Source: an uncultured Glaciecola sp.
GTDB lineage: Bacteria; Pseudomonadota; Gammaproteobacteria; Enterobacterales; Alteromonadaceae
DNA length: 32,416 bases
NCBI GenBank assembly: GCA_905479945.1
Contig: CAJQOP010000129.1
Span: forward strand, 1-32,416
Direction of reading: 5' to 3'
How positions within the stretch are numbered: position 1 is the first letter of the stretch; each line of letters opens with the position of its first letter. The position numbers and the translations under genes are program-made. The notes beneath the pieces were generated by a model. It had not been told where the DNA came from. It saw only the letters and a program-made list of their open reading frames with translations, and did no database searches. Positions 8,559-16,753 of the stretch are shown here, piece after piece.

Positions 8559-8943
8559 AAGGCTCTTTTAATTATTATTCGGACCGTATGCTAATTTTAG
8601 CTACTTAAACTGAAGAGCCTAAATTGAACAATTTTGTCCACTCGCTTGATTTAAGTTCTCATTAACCCACTTTTCAGAATGAAAAACAAGTTCCACTGCG
8701 GTCTGATAAGCTAGGATTAACGAATTTTGCGGTCTCTCAAGTAAGCAGTGGTAACAATTTATACTTGGTAAGCGTTGACTGATGTAGACTATCCGCATAC
8801 TGCTTACTCATCCTTAATTTAAATTTTTATCATAAGGCTATAAAAAGTGCTATAAAAAGAGCTTCAAAAAAGGACGATAAAGGTAGGCAGACCTCATTTC
8901 GTATAGCATAGAATCGCAACACTTATTAATAGGAAGTTTATTT
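8559..8943. promoter_or_regulatory. Divergent control region between symporter and alr
   Basis: A 385-bp non-coding stretch serving two diverging units. It holds a perfect 10-bp inverted repeat, AGTAAGCAGT at 8740-8749 and ACTGCTTACT at 8799-8808, with a third related copy (GGTAAGCGTT) at 8767-8776. TGCGGTCT occurs twice, at 8697-8704 and 8728-8735, 31 bp apart. CTATAAAAAG occurs twice, at 8838-8847 and 8850-8859, 12 bp apart. An arm pair AGGCTCTT (8560-8567) and AAGAGCCT (8613-8620) could form a leader hairpin in the symporter mRNA. These patterns fit binding sites for a regulator of the salvage genes, but no regulator gene is linked in the window and no confident promoter was found. Confidence 0.5.
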
Positions 8944-10023
8944 TTGGCCAGGTATACCCACGCATCTATAGATTTAGCTGCGCTATCTTATAATTTTGCG
9001 GCAATGTGCGATTTTTCGCCAAATAGCAAGCAAGTTGTTGTTGTAAAAGCGGACGCTTATGGCAATGGTGCGGTTGCCACCGCAAAACACCTGCAAGACA
9101 AAGCTGACATGTTCGCCGTAGCTTTTTTGGATGAAGTATTTGAGCTAAGAGAAGCCGGTATACAACAGCCCATATTGGTGCTGCAAGGTCCTCATCGTGA
9201 ACAAGAATGTGAACTCACTAATTCACTAAATGTAATATGGCTGCTACACACCGAGCAACAGCTTAACTGGATCAATAAGCGTATTGAAAACAATGAAATA
9301 GATAACCTACATCATTGGGTCAAGTTTGATACGGGAATGCATAGGTTAGGTTTGTTACTAAAAGATTACGAAAGTTTTCATCGTGAATATAGACATATCT
9401 TCCACTCAAAAACGGTCGTTGCGACTCATCTAGCGACTGCGGATGAGCCAGAAAATGATCTTTCTGCGCTGGCCATAAACACATTTATTAGGGCCATGAA
9501 GGGCCGCCACGGTTGTTTGTCGATAGCAAATTCCGCTGCCAATATATGCTTGCCGTCCGCCGCACTTACATGGAACAGAATGGGAATTTCGCTTTACGGC
9601 AGTTCACCTTTCGAACATGACGAGCTTGCTGTTGACCTTAAGCCTGTTATGCAATTGCACAGTGAAGTTATTGCATTGCGCCAAATCGAGGCTGGCGAAT
9701 CGGTTGGATATGGCGCAACGTGGACCGCTGAAAAACCATCGCTTATTGCAACAGTCGCACTAGGTTATGCTGATGGTTATCCAAGACAAGCACCGATTGG
9801 CACCCCCGCCTTATTTGCTGGTGAGCGGGCGCATTTAGTCGGGCGAGTATCGATGGATATGTTGACATTTGATGTGACGCATTTACAGCAAGTAGATATT
9901 GGAACACCCGTTGAGCTTTGGGGTAAAAACTTATCAATAAATACGGTTGCCAAACACATTGGAACAATAGGGTATGAACTAATGACACGCATTTCTAAAC
10001 GTGTTCCCAGGGTTTATTTATAG
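8944..10023 (+). CDS. alr: Alanine racemase
   Basis: A PLP enzyme interconverting L- and D-alanine. The 359 residues match the family. The PLP lysine is K35 in VVVKADAYGNGA, the catalytic tyrosine is Y256 in GESVGYGATW, and the SMDM motif is at 303-306 near the C-terminal beta domain. The start is TTG, supported by AGGAAG seven bases upstream and by the family N-terminus (RYTHASIDLAAL); no ATG fits. It ends one base into the following kinase start (TAGTG), so the pair is coupled. Its place beside murQ, a muramidase and a peptidase suggests a catabolic (DadX-like) role, turning D-Ala or L-Ala released from wall peptides into a usable form. It could also be the only biosynthetic racemase of the cell; the window cannot tell. 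Confidence 0.95.
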   Translation: MARYTHASIDLAALSYNFAAMCDFSPNSKQVVVVKADAYGNGAVATAKHLQDKADMFAVAFLDEVFELREAGIQQPILVLQGPHREQECELTNSLNVIWLLHTEQQLNWINKRIENNEIDNLHHWVKFDTGMHRLGLLLKDYESFHREYRHIFHSKTVVATHLATADEPENDLSALAINTFIRAMKGRHGCLSIANSAANICLPSAALTWNRMGISLYGSSPFEHDELAVDLKPVMQLHSEVIALRQIEAGESVGYGATWTAEKPSLIATVALGYADGYPRQAPIGTPALFAGERAHLVGRVSMDMLTFDVTHLQQVDIGTPVELWGKNLSINTVAKHIGTIGYELMTRISKRVPRVYL

Positions 10024-10952
10024 TGGATTATTTTATTGGTATAGATGCTGGAGGAACTCATTGTCGAGCGTCTTTGTTTAATCAAGCTGGCGATACATTA
10101 GGTGTTGGTAGCGCAAATGCAGCTAATGTTTTTACTAATTTTGCAATGGCGATGCAGCAAATCGACATTGCAATCGATGCCGCGATCGATAATGCTTTAA
10201 CCAATGCATTGAACAACGAACTAATGTATACCCAAAGCGATAGAATAAACGCGTCATTGCTTCACATTGAAAAGAGCGAACTTATCGTTGGAGCCGGCTG
10301 CGCTGGCGGCCATACGAGCAAAGCGGAACAGCTTTTACGTGATTGGAAGCACCCATACAAACATTTTTTCATGACAAGTGATTTACATGCAAGTTGCTTG
10401 GCGGCGAATAAGGGTGAAGACTGTGTTGTGATCATTACTGGCACAGGTTCATCAATAGCGCATTTTCAACATGGAAAGCTGACTCAATACGGCGGTCATG
10501 GTTTTATTCATGGTGATGATGCAAGTGGCGCTTGGCTTGGCTTGAATGGAGTTCAATTGTTATTAAAAAGCTACGATGGATTGTTAAAAGATGATGTATT
10601 CTGCGAAGCAATTTTGAAAGCAATTAATTGCAATAACGTTAATCAAGTTTTAAATCACTTTACCCAAAAAAATGCCAAGGATTACGCCGCAATAGCACCT
10701 GATATTTTAGCATTATGTCGAGATGGAAATATAACAGCGACTACTTTAGTTAATGAAGGACTCGAGTATTTAGCGTCGATCTTAGTGAAAAATAAGCTAG
10801 TAGATTCGTCTAGCATCTTTATTACCGGTGGCTTAGCTGAGTCCTATAAAGTTGGATTATCCGAAAAAATAGGCCATCGCGTTGATACCATGGACAGCCT
10901 TGCGCAAGTAGGTGCGTTTTTGCACGCACAGAATGAGTACCAACTATATTAG
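10023..10952 (+). CDS. BadF/BcrA-type amino-sugar kinase, candidate MurNAc/GlcNAc kinase
   Basis: A 309-residue cytoplasmic ASKHA-fold kinase. The phosphate-1 loop is FIGIDAGGTHCRASLF (4-19), a likely catalytic aspartate is D120 in MTSDLHAS, the phosphate-2 loop is IITGTGSS (137-144), GDDASGAWLG is at 164-173, and the adenosine loop is ITGGLAES. This is the N-acetylglucosamine/glucosamine kinase branch, which also contains the clostridial MurNAc kinase MurK. The start is GTG overlapping the alr stop by one base. Because MurQ needs MurNAc-6-phosphate and no PTS gene is present here, a MurNAc 6-kinase role is the most economical reading. GlcNAc or glucosamine as substrate is equally allowed by the sequence alone. 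It ends 14 bp from a convergent gene, and no terminator was seen. Confidence 0.85.
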   Translation: MDYFIGIDAGGTHCRASLFNQAGDTLGVGSANAANVFTNFAMAMQQIDIAIDAAIDNALTNALNNELMYTQSDRINASLLHIEKSELIVGAGCAGGHTSKAEQLLRDWKHPYKHFFMTSDLHASCLAANKGEDCVVIITGTGSSIAHFQHGKLTQYGGHGFIHGDDASGAWLGLNGVQLLLKSYDGLLKDDVFCEAILKAINCNNVNQVLNHFTQKNAKDYAAIAPDILALCRDGNITATTLVNEGLEYLASILVKNKLVDSSSIFITGGLAESYKVGLSEKIGHRVDTMDSLAQVGAFLHAQNEYQLY

Positions 10953-10965
10953 CCGAATGCTGGCA

Positions 10966-11814
10966 TTACCATTTGCGCAGCATGTCGGTGTAAATTTTTT
11001 CGTCAAGCAAGCTTTCTCTGGCAAGATCACTTTGCATCAGCTGATTGTACTCAGGGCTATTTTTCAAGCTAGTTGCGGCTTCATTAAAGTCACTGATAAC
11101 TTTCTCTGCTCCTTTAAACCGTTTGTTCATAGCCAGTGTAAGGTCAACCTTAAATAGAGGCATTGACGAAACGTAAACAGGTTTTTCTCCGACACCTTTC
11201 AATAAAATATTCATCTCCGCAATCATTGCCTTGTCGGCTAGCAAATAGTCCACGCGTCCTTCCGCTAGTTGTTTCATATTATCAAAAAATGATGGTGCTC
11301 TTGCCCAACTTACATCACGTTCACCGCGCAATCTGTCGGTATTTGCAAAGCGATTCTCAATGCCTACACGCTCCCTGTAAAGTTGCTCTAACCTCAGCAC
11401 ATTCTCAACTGATTGATAGCGAGAGACAGCGTGCAAGTCCAATTGTATATACGGCAAAGAATACACATAGTTATCCTTAGGCTGATTTAGTGAGTAATGA
11501 TCGATATAACCCGAGAATTTACCAGATTTCAAACCACTGCCTGACCATGCTTGTGTCGTTGCGGTAATTTGTAGTTGCCAATTAGCTTTCAAGTTAGGAG
11601 CTGAGAACGCGGCATATACAAGGTCCATTTGACGTGCAGGTAATTCATGTTCATCTATATAGGTAGCCACCTTATTGCCTACCAAATTCAAGGTCTGTGC
11701 CTGCAAAGGGACTCCCACAGCAAGCACTGCAAGTACAAGCCCTCTGCAAAAAACGCTTAATAGCTTACTCATTCTTTTGAAAACCGCTAATCTAACTGAC
11801 AACTTGTTGTTCAT
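10966..11814 (-). CDS. Periplasmic solute-binding-like protein (SBP_bac_3 type)
   Basis: A 282-residue exported protein with an N-terminal hydrophobic segment (about 18-40, cleavage likely after LQAQ). The rest resembles family 3 solute-binding proteins without an ABC permease, a type frequent in Alteromonadales: YAAFSAPNLKANWQL early, a mid-region with LYRERVGIENRF, AEGRVDYLLADKAM (the usual hinge region with a substrate-position aspartate), and LAMNKRF late. Ligand and partner are unknown, as no transport or sensor gene adjoins it. It is the last of four leftward genes after ubiD, fre and the M28 peptidase, with a gap of 55 bp. The start ATG has AAGG seven bases upstream; an internal ATG at residue 15 would give a shorter signal peptide. 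Confidence 0.65.
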   Translation of the reverse strand: MNNKLSVRLAVFKRMSKLLSVFCRGLVLAVLAVGVPLQAQTLNLVGNKVATYIDEHELPARQMDLVYAAFSAPNLKANWQLQITATTQAWSGSGLKSGKFSGYIDHYSLNQPKDNYVYSLPYIQLDLHAVSRYQSVENVLRLEQLYRERVGIENRFANTDRLRGERDVSWARAPSFFDNMKQLAEGRVDYLLADKAMIAEMNILLKGVGEKPVYVSSMPLFKVDLTLAMNKRFKGAEKVISDFNEAATSLKNSPEYNQLMQSDLARESLLDEKIYTDMLRKW

Positions 11815-11869
11815 TACACTACCTTTATAATTCGATTATACTTAGTACGTATTACCTGACAGTTTTAGA

Positions 11870-13327
11870 CTACTCGCCAAATGCGCCCGCCGCTCCCGGA
11901 TAAACAACCGGACTCTCATAGCCGTCTTTACTGATACTGGCCACGCCAAAAAAATAGTTATCGATAACCACATTATCTAAAGTAGCTGTCGTGACATTTC
12001 CAACATACTTGCTGAATTGCCACTGTGGTGCGTCAGTTAACCGCCAATATATTTTGTAGCCCTTTAAATGTGGGTTATTTGGAGGTTGTGCAGAATCGTC
12101 ATGTGGCTTCCAACTGAGTGTTGTTGAAGGCTGAACGGCTCCAGATATAGTTACATCAGCAGGCGGGTTAGGGGCGCTCGCCATACCAGCAAGAGATACC
12201 GCATTGAGTGCTGTAAGCTTAGCAGCATAAGCAAAGTTGACGCCTTCAATTGTATCGCCATATTGAATGCCGTTTTCTGTGCGCAAATCCTGATGTTGCC
12301 GATTGTAGTTTTCGTTGGTTTCCATGATGCGCACACCTGGGTAACCTAAATCATTAAATGGTCGATGGTGTCCGCCCCTGCGGAATCGATCAAGTCGATA
12401 AACTACCATGGTATCTAAGTTTTCAATATAACGGTCAGCCATTAAATCAATATAACGCGCAAGGTTCCTGCTTGGGCTGTCAACTTCTCCGCCAGTGAAG
12501 CGTCGGTATCTTGCTTCTTCGGCTGTTTCTGTATTTCTTGTACCCTCAGCAAAAATGCGTGCAGTAGTATTGTTAATAACTCCATTTACACCTTCAATAT
12601 TGCCAATCATATCGTTATTTAACACCGCTTTGAGGCGCCAATTATTAGCTTTTGCATATTCAGCTAGTATTTGACCTCCGAACAATCCTTGCTCTTCTCC
12701 GGCCAAGGCTGCATAAACAATACTGCCTTCAAATTTGAGTTTACTTAAGACTCTAGCGGCTTCCAATGTGCCTGCAACACCAGAGGCGTTATCGTTGGCA
12801 CCTGGAGAGTCTGACGTACTGTCCATAATGTCTGATACTCGTGAATCGATATCACCACTCATCATTACATAACGATTTGGATCGGTAGTTCCTCTTTGAA
12901 TTGCAATGACGCTAACCACTTCGGTCGCGTTTGGAATGCGCGGCTCACCTGATATCACCCTTGATTGAAAAAATACTTCTAAACAACCATTGCAATCAGC
13001 CGAAATTTTTTCGAACTCTTCTTTAATCCATCGCCTTGCTGCACCAATTCCGCGCGTTTCAGATTCTGTCTCGGATAAAGTATGCCTTGTTCCAAAGCTA
13101 ACCAAAGTGCGAATATCTTGTTCAATCCTTTGTGCTGAAATATCGCTGGCTACATCATGCAATAGTTTTTGGTCGGTGTGTGCAAGTGCTACAGATTTTT
13201 GCTCTGCAGTCACTGAAGGCGCGGTGATAATCAATGATGATAAAAGTAACAAACTAGCGCATGTCATACTGCATAGTTTTTTTAATGTAAATGTTTTCCG
13301 CAATACTGAAGTTGACAAGTTGTGCAC
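11870..13327 (-). CDS. Secreted M28 family metallopeptidase with FnIII-like tail
   Basis: A 485-residue exported aminopeptidase-type protein. A signal peptide spans about residues 16-41. The M28 core shows PGANDNASGVAGTLE (bridging aspartate), AALAGEEQGLFGG (catalytic and zinc glutamates), LNNDMIGN (zinc aspartate), and GGHHRPFNDLGYPGVR (zinc histidine). The first zinc ligand, normally the histidine of GHxDS, reads GDIDSR, so aspartate replaces histidine. About 95 C-terminal residues from NPPADVTISG onward look like a fibronectin type III domain (LSWKPHDDS, LKGYKIYWR). It probably acts in the periplasm or outside the cell on peptides. The start is GTG with GGAG upstream. It sits between fre and the binding-protein gene, 62 bp and 55 bp away, so a common transcript with ubiD-fre is possible but not proved. 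Confidence 0.88.
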   Translation of the reverse strand: MHNLSTSVLRKTFTLKKLCSMTCASLLLLSSLIITAPSVTAEQKSVALAHTDQKLLHDVASDISAQRIEQDIRTLVSFGTRHTLSETESETRGIGAARRWIKEEFEKISADCNGCLEVFFQSRVISGEPRIPNATEVVSVIAIQRGTTDPNRYVMMSGDIDSRVSDIMDSTSDSPGANDNASGVAGTLEAARVLSKLKFEGSIVYAALAGEEQGLFGGQILAEYAKANNWRLKAVLNNDMIGNIEGVNGVINNTTARIFAEGTRNTETAEEARYRRFTGGEVDSPSRNLARYIDLMADRYIENLDTMVVYRLDRFRRGGHHRPFNDLGYPGVRIMETNENYNRQHQDLRTENGIQYGDTIEGVNFAYAAKLTALNAVSLAGMASAPNPPADVTISGAVQPSTTLSWKPHDDSAQPPNNPHLKGYKIYWRLTDAPQWQFSKYVGNVTTATLDNVVIDNYFFGVASISKDGYESPVVYPGAAGAFGE

Positions 13328-13389
13328 CTTAGTTTCTCCGCTATAACGCTATTTGAACGCTATTTGCTTGCTAAATCATTATGTTAGTT

Positions 13390-14085
13390 CTAAATAAAAG
13401 CGTAGGCATCGCCAAACAACTGATTTCTATCCAGTCCTACTAAGCAAAACTCTTCCCTTATCACTGCTGACATTTCGAAACGGCCGGCAACATAAACTTG
13501 TTTTCCGGAAAAGCTGCTTATATCTTTTAAAACTGCTTTGTGAACCCAACCAGTATGGCCTTTCCAATCGCTGGGTGGCTCTTCTACCACAGGTAAAAAA
13601 GTAAAATTAGGATGACTAAAGCTTAGTGCCTCTAATTCCGATAGCTCGTACAGGTCAGCAGCTGTCTTTGCGCCCCAATATAAAGTGAGTTCTCTGTTCG
13701 CTTGAGCTTCAAGACAGTTCAATACCACTGATTTTGCGTAAGAGTAACCTGTTCCGCCGGCGACAATAATTGCAGGGCAGTCTGAATCTCGTAAAAACGC
13801 ATTTCCCAATGGGGCTTCAACAGTTAATTTTCCTTCTTGTCTACATTTAGACAGCACGTCAAATGCATAACTGTTTGCTGGATCGGCGCCAATATGCAAC
13901 TCAAGCTTATTAGCGCTGCTCGGCGAGTTTGCAATAGAAAAAGGACGTTTATCCTTTTCCCCCATAACTACCTGTAGATATTGGCCAGCTTTAAATTCGA
14001 CGGGCTGCTCGGGTAATAACACTACTTTGTGCACTATTGAGGTCTGTGCTTCAATTGACTCAACAGTGCAATTTATCACTTTCAT
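13390..14085 (-). CDS. fre: NAD(P)H-flavin reductase
   Basis: A soluble 231-residue reductase that uses NAD(P)H to reduce free flavins. The flavin-binding motif RPFSIANSP is at 47-55, the nucleotide-binding loop VAGGTGYSYAKSV at 108-120, and YVAGRFEMSAVIREE near the C-terminus follows the family's xAGPxxM region. Length agrees with E. coli Fre. AAGGA stands five bases before the ATG. It follows ubiD by 48 bp, the order also known in enterobacteria. Reduced FMN is the precursor of the prenylated FMN cofactor of UbiD, which gives the pairing a chemical rationale, although the direct link is an inference. Confidence 0.93.
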   Translation of the reverse strand: MKVINCTVESIEAQTSIVHKVVLLPEQPVEFKAGQYLQVVMGEKDKRPFSIANSPSSANKLELHIGADPANSYAFDVLSKCRQEGKLTVEAPLGNAFLRDSDCPAIIVAGGTGYSYAKSVVLNCLEAQANRELTLYWGAKTAADLYELSELEALSFSHPNFTFLPVVEEPPSDWKGHTGWVHKAVLKDISSFSGKQVYVAGRFEMSAVIREEFCLVGLDRNQLFGDAYAFI

Positions 14086-14133
14086 GAATATCCTTTATAT
14101 TTTTAACAGGCTTTTATTGTTGGTAGTTTAAAT

Positions 14134-15609
14134 CTATTTCTTATCAAAAAGATTCAGGTCATCCCAAATATCATCCACGCGCTGTTTTACAGCATCGTCC
14201 ATGACAATAGGTTCACCCCATTCACGGTTGGTTTCACCGGGTAATTTATTCGTTGCGTCCATTCCCATTTTTGACCCTAATCCAGAGACTGGTGATGCAA
14301 AGTCTAAGTAATCTATCGGCGTATTTTCGACTAAGGTGATATCGCGAGCTGGATCCATTCTGGTCGTTATCGCCCATATAACATCGTTCCAATCTCTCGC
14401 ATTGATATCATCATCACAGACTATCACAAATTTAGTATACATGAACTGTCGCAGGAATGACCAAACCCCCATCATTACGCGCTTTGCATGTCCGGGGTAT
14501 TGTTTCTTCATGGTGACAACTGCCATGCGATAAGAGCAGCCTTCTGGCGGCAAATAAAAGTCGACAATTTCAGGAAACTGTTTTTGCAAGATAGGCACGA
14601 AAACTTCGTTCAAGGCGACGCCTAAAATTGCGGGTTCATCTGGCGGTCGGCCAGTATAAGTGCTGTGATAAATTGGCTTGTCTCGGTGTGTTATGTGGGT
14701 CACTGTAAACACTGGGAAGTCATCGACTTCATTATAGTAACCGGTGTGATCACCGTATGGGCCCTCTGGCGCAGTTTCGCCCTGTGCAATATAGCCTTCA
14801 AGCACAATCTCAGCACTCGCTGGTACTTGCAAATCATTTGAAATAGATTTGACCACTTCAGTCTTCTCACCACGTAACAGGCCCGCAAATGCATATTCCG
14901 ATAATGTGTCTGGTACTGGTGTAACCGCGCCTAAAATGGTGGCTGGATCTGCACCAAGTGCTACAGACACTGGATAGTTTTCGCCAGGGTGTGTTTGACA
15001 CCATTCTTTGAAATCTAGGGCGCCGCCGCGATGTGATAACCACCGCATAATAACTTTATTTTTGGCAATCACCTGCTGACGATAAATCCCCAAGTTTTGG
15101 CGTTTCTTGTGCGGGCCTCGAGTGATAGAGAGCCCCCATGTAATAAGTGGGGCTGCATCACCTGGCCAGCAGCGTTGAATTGGCAGCATACCTAGGTCTA
15201 CATCGTCACCCGAAATTATATTTTGTTGGCACTGCGCTTTTTTCACTTCCTTGACCGGCATATTCAGTACTTGCTTGAATACAGGGATTTTACTCCAAAG
15301 ATCTTTTATGCCTGTTGGTGGATCTGGTTCTTTAAGGAAAGCTAGGAGTTTGCCAACTTCTCTGAGAGCTTCTACTGAATCTTGACCCATACCCATCGCA
15401 ACCCGCTTGGGCGTGCCAAATAGATTTGCTAAAACAGGCATGCTTGAACCTTTCGGGTTCTCAAACAAGATTGCGGGTCCGCCGGCTCTTAATGTTCTAT
15501 CTGCTATTTCTGTCATTTCAAGTTCGGTATCAATTTCCATTGATACACGCTTTAATTCTCCGACTTTCTCGAGCTGCTCGATAAAGTCACGCAGATCTTT
15601 ATATTTCAT
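14134..15609 (-). CDS. ubiD: 3-polyprenyl-4-hydroxybenzoate decarboxylase
   Basis: UbiD removes the carboxyl group of polyprenyl-hydroxybenzoate in ubiquinone synthesis, using prenylated FMN and a divalent metal. The 491 residues match the family. Visible hallmarks are [10 protein letters not shown] (171-180, containing the conserved Asn and Arg at the cofactor site), RWLSHRGGA (189-197), and [16 protein letters not shown] (277-292), which holds the conserved E278, E282 and D287. [12 protein letters not shown] and [10 protein letters not shown] lie in the C-terminal half. AGGAG before the ATG fixes the start. It is the first gene of a leftward group with fre. The companion cofactor synthase UbiX is not in the window. 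Confidence 0.96.
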   Translation of the reverse strand: MKYKDLRDFIEQLEKVGELKRVSMEIDTELEMTEIADRTLRAGGPAILFENPKGSSMPVLANLFGTPKRVAMGMGQDSVEALREVGKLLAFLKEPDPPTGIKDLWSKIPVFKQVLNMPVKEVKKAQCQQNIISGDDVDLGMLPIQRCWPGDAAPLITWGLSITRGPHKKRQNLGIYRQQVIAKNKVIMRWLSHRGGALDFKEWCQTHPGENYPVSVALGADPATILGAVTPVPDTLSEYAFAGLLRGEKTEVVKSISNDLQVPASAEIVLEGYIAQGETAPEGPYGDHTGYYNEVDDFPVFTVTHITHRDKPIYHSTYTGRPPDEPAILGVALNEVFVPILQKQFPEIVDFYLPPEGCSYRMAVVTMKKQYPGHAKRVMMGVWSFLRQFMYTKFVIVCDDDINARDWNDVIWAITTRMDPARDITLVENTPIDYLDFASPVSGLGSKMGMDATNKLPGETNREWGEPIVMDDAVKQRVDDIWDDLNLFDKK

Positions 15610-15995
15610 TTTTACTCCTGATGAAAATTAATAGTGAGAGCCTGAAATGACGACACTGTTTTGTATGTCTTTAAAATGACAAATTAGCTTAACGGCGAAA
15701 GTTTAACAAAAAATGCTTCACGCGGATAATCCATTGTCGTAATCATTGCTTATCGATGTCTTTGTTTGTATATACGTTATTATGCCTGTTAGACTTTTTT
15801 TGTTTATCAATTAGTCAGCGACTAGTATTGTTAGCCTTTCATTAATGTAAAAACTTAACTGTTATCCTAGCGACGCTGTTGATACTTGGTATATGTATGC
15901 ATTGATCAATTTATAAAAGGAAATTGTTTTTCACTTTTTTTTGAACTTGCCGATATCTTATACGCAACCACATTATCTTATCTTCAGGAGTACTA
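15610..15995. promoter_or_regulatory. Divergent intergenic region between ubiD and motX
   Basis: This 386-bp AT-rich stretch separates leftward ubiD from rightward motX. Besides the candidate flagellar promoter listed separately, it contains a TTGATCAA palindrome at 15902-15909. No RNA gene or small coding sequence with a credible ribosome site was recognised. Confidence 0.5.
15930..15956 (+). promoter_or_regulatory. Candidate sigma-28 (FliA) promoter for motX
   Basis: GCCGATAT at 15949-15956 matches seven of eight bases of the FliA -10 element GCCGATAA. The octamer 11 bp upstream (15930-15937) matches the -35 consensus TAAAGTTT at five of eight positions. It ends 39 bp before the motX start. 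Late flagellar, FliA-dependent expression is known for motX in Vibrio, so position and motif agree; the -35 match is weak. Confidence 0.45.
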
Positions 15996-16655
15996 GTGAC
16001 TAGATTATCTTTTTCTACTGCGATTTTATTCGCCAGCACTTTATTCGCCAGCACTTTATTCGCGAGCATTTTTTTCGCCAGCAGTGCTCAAGCCCAACAG
16101 TTAGAAGCTGTGCAAATTTATAGTCAAGATGAACTTTTAAAGATGATCACTGCCAATCAGCATTTGGAACGGGTAGTTGCTGATCGCTGTCAATTGGTCC
16201 AAGACATAGAGGCAAGAGCTGAAGTATTGCGTGTGCCAGCTTATCAATTTTTGTGGGGCGACATGCTTGCTTGGGGAGTGTGTGTTGACGCTGAACCAGA
16301 GCGTGGTGTTTACTACATGCGCGAAGCTGCAGCTCAAGGTTTGGCATCAGCACTGGAGCAATTAGGCCGATATCACGCCAATGGAAAGCTTGTGCAAGAG
16401 GACAAAAAGCGTGCCGTTATTTATCTGCGCGAGGCATCTGCATTAGGTAATTTAAAAGCACAGCTACAACTCGCTGAGCTGTTCATTGACGGTTACGGAA
16501 GCCCTTACGATTTCGAGGATTTATATCATTGGTTGTATAATGCAATTACCGATGACAGTCGTTTGCATCAGCGCATAGCAATGTATATGGGAGAGTTAGA
16601 ATCACTAATGCATCCTAAAGCAGTAAGAAATGCGCGCAAGCCTATTGTTAATTAG
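15996..16655 (+). CDS. motX: MotX, T-ring protein of the sodium-driven flagellar motor
   Basis: A 219-residue periplasmic protein. With MotY it forms the T ring that holds the PomA/PomB stators of Na+-driven polar flagella. The body follows Vibrio MotX closely: IYSQDELLKMI, NQHLERVVADRCQLV, GDMLAWGVCV, GRYHANGKLVQEDKKRA, YLREAS and LAELFIDGYGSP. It contains Sel1-like helical repeats from about residue 84 to 186, and the two cysteines (C65, C96) expected to form an internal disulfide. The signal peptide is unusual in being built from four copies of a 15-bp repeat. The start is GTG with AGGAG five bases upstream. It precedes rnr, an order I recall from other polar-flagellate marine genera. Confidence 0.93.
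   Translation: MTRLSFSTAILFASTLFASTLFASIFFASSAQAQQLEAVQIYSQDELLKMITANQHLERVVADRCQLVQDIEARAEVLRVPAYQFLWGDMLAWGVCVDAEPERGVYYMREAAAQGLASALEQLGRYHANGKLVQEDKKRAVIYLREASALGNLKAQLQLAELFIDGYGSPYDFEDLYHWLYNAITDDSRLHQRIAMYMGELESLMHPKAVRNARKPIVN
16026..16085 (+). repeat. Four tandem 15-bp repeats inside the motX signal peptide
   Basis: The unit TTATTCGCCAGCACT is present twice exactly (16026-16055), followed by two copies with two or three substitutions (16056-16085). Each adds the five residues LFAST or a variant to the hydrophobic core. The 15-bp length keeps the frame whatever the copy number. Confidence 0.93.
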
Positions 16656-16753
16656 CACGCTAATTGCCTATATTTACATCAATTTGATATTGTCACAGAC
16701 TTAGCACCAAAAGCTTGATACAATCGCGTCGAATTTAACAACGAAAAGAATGA

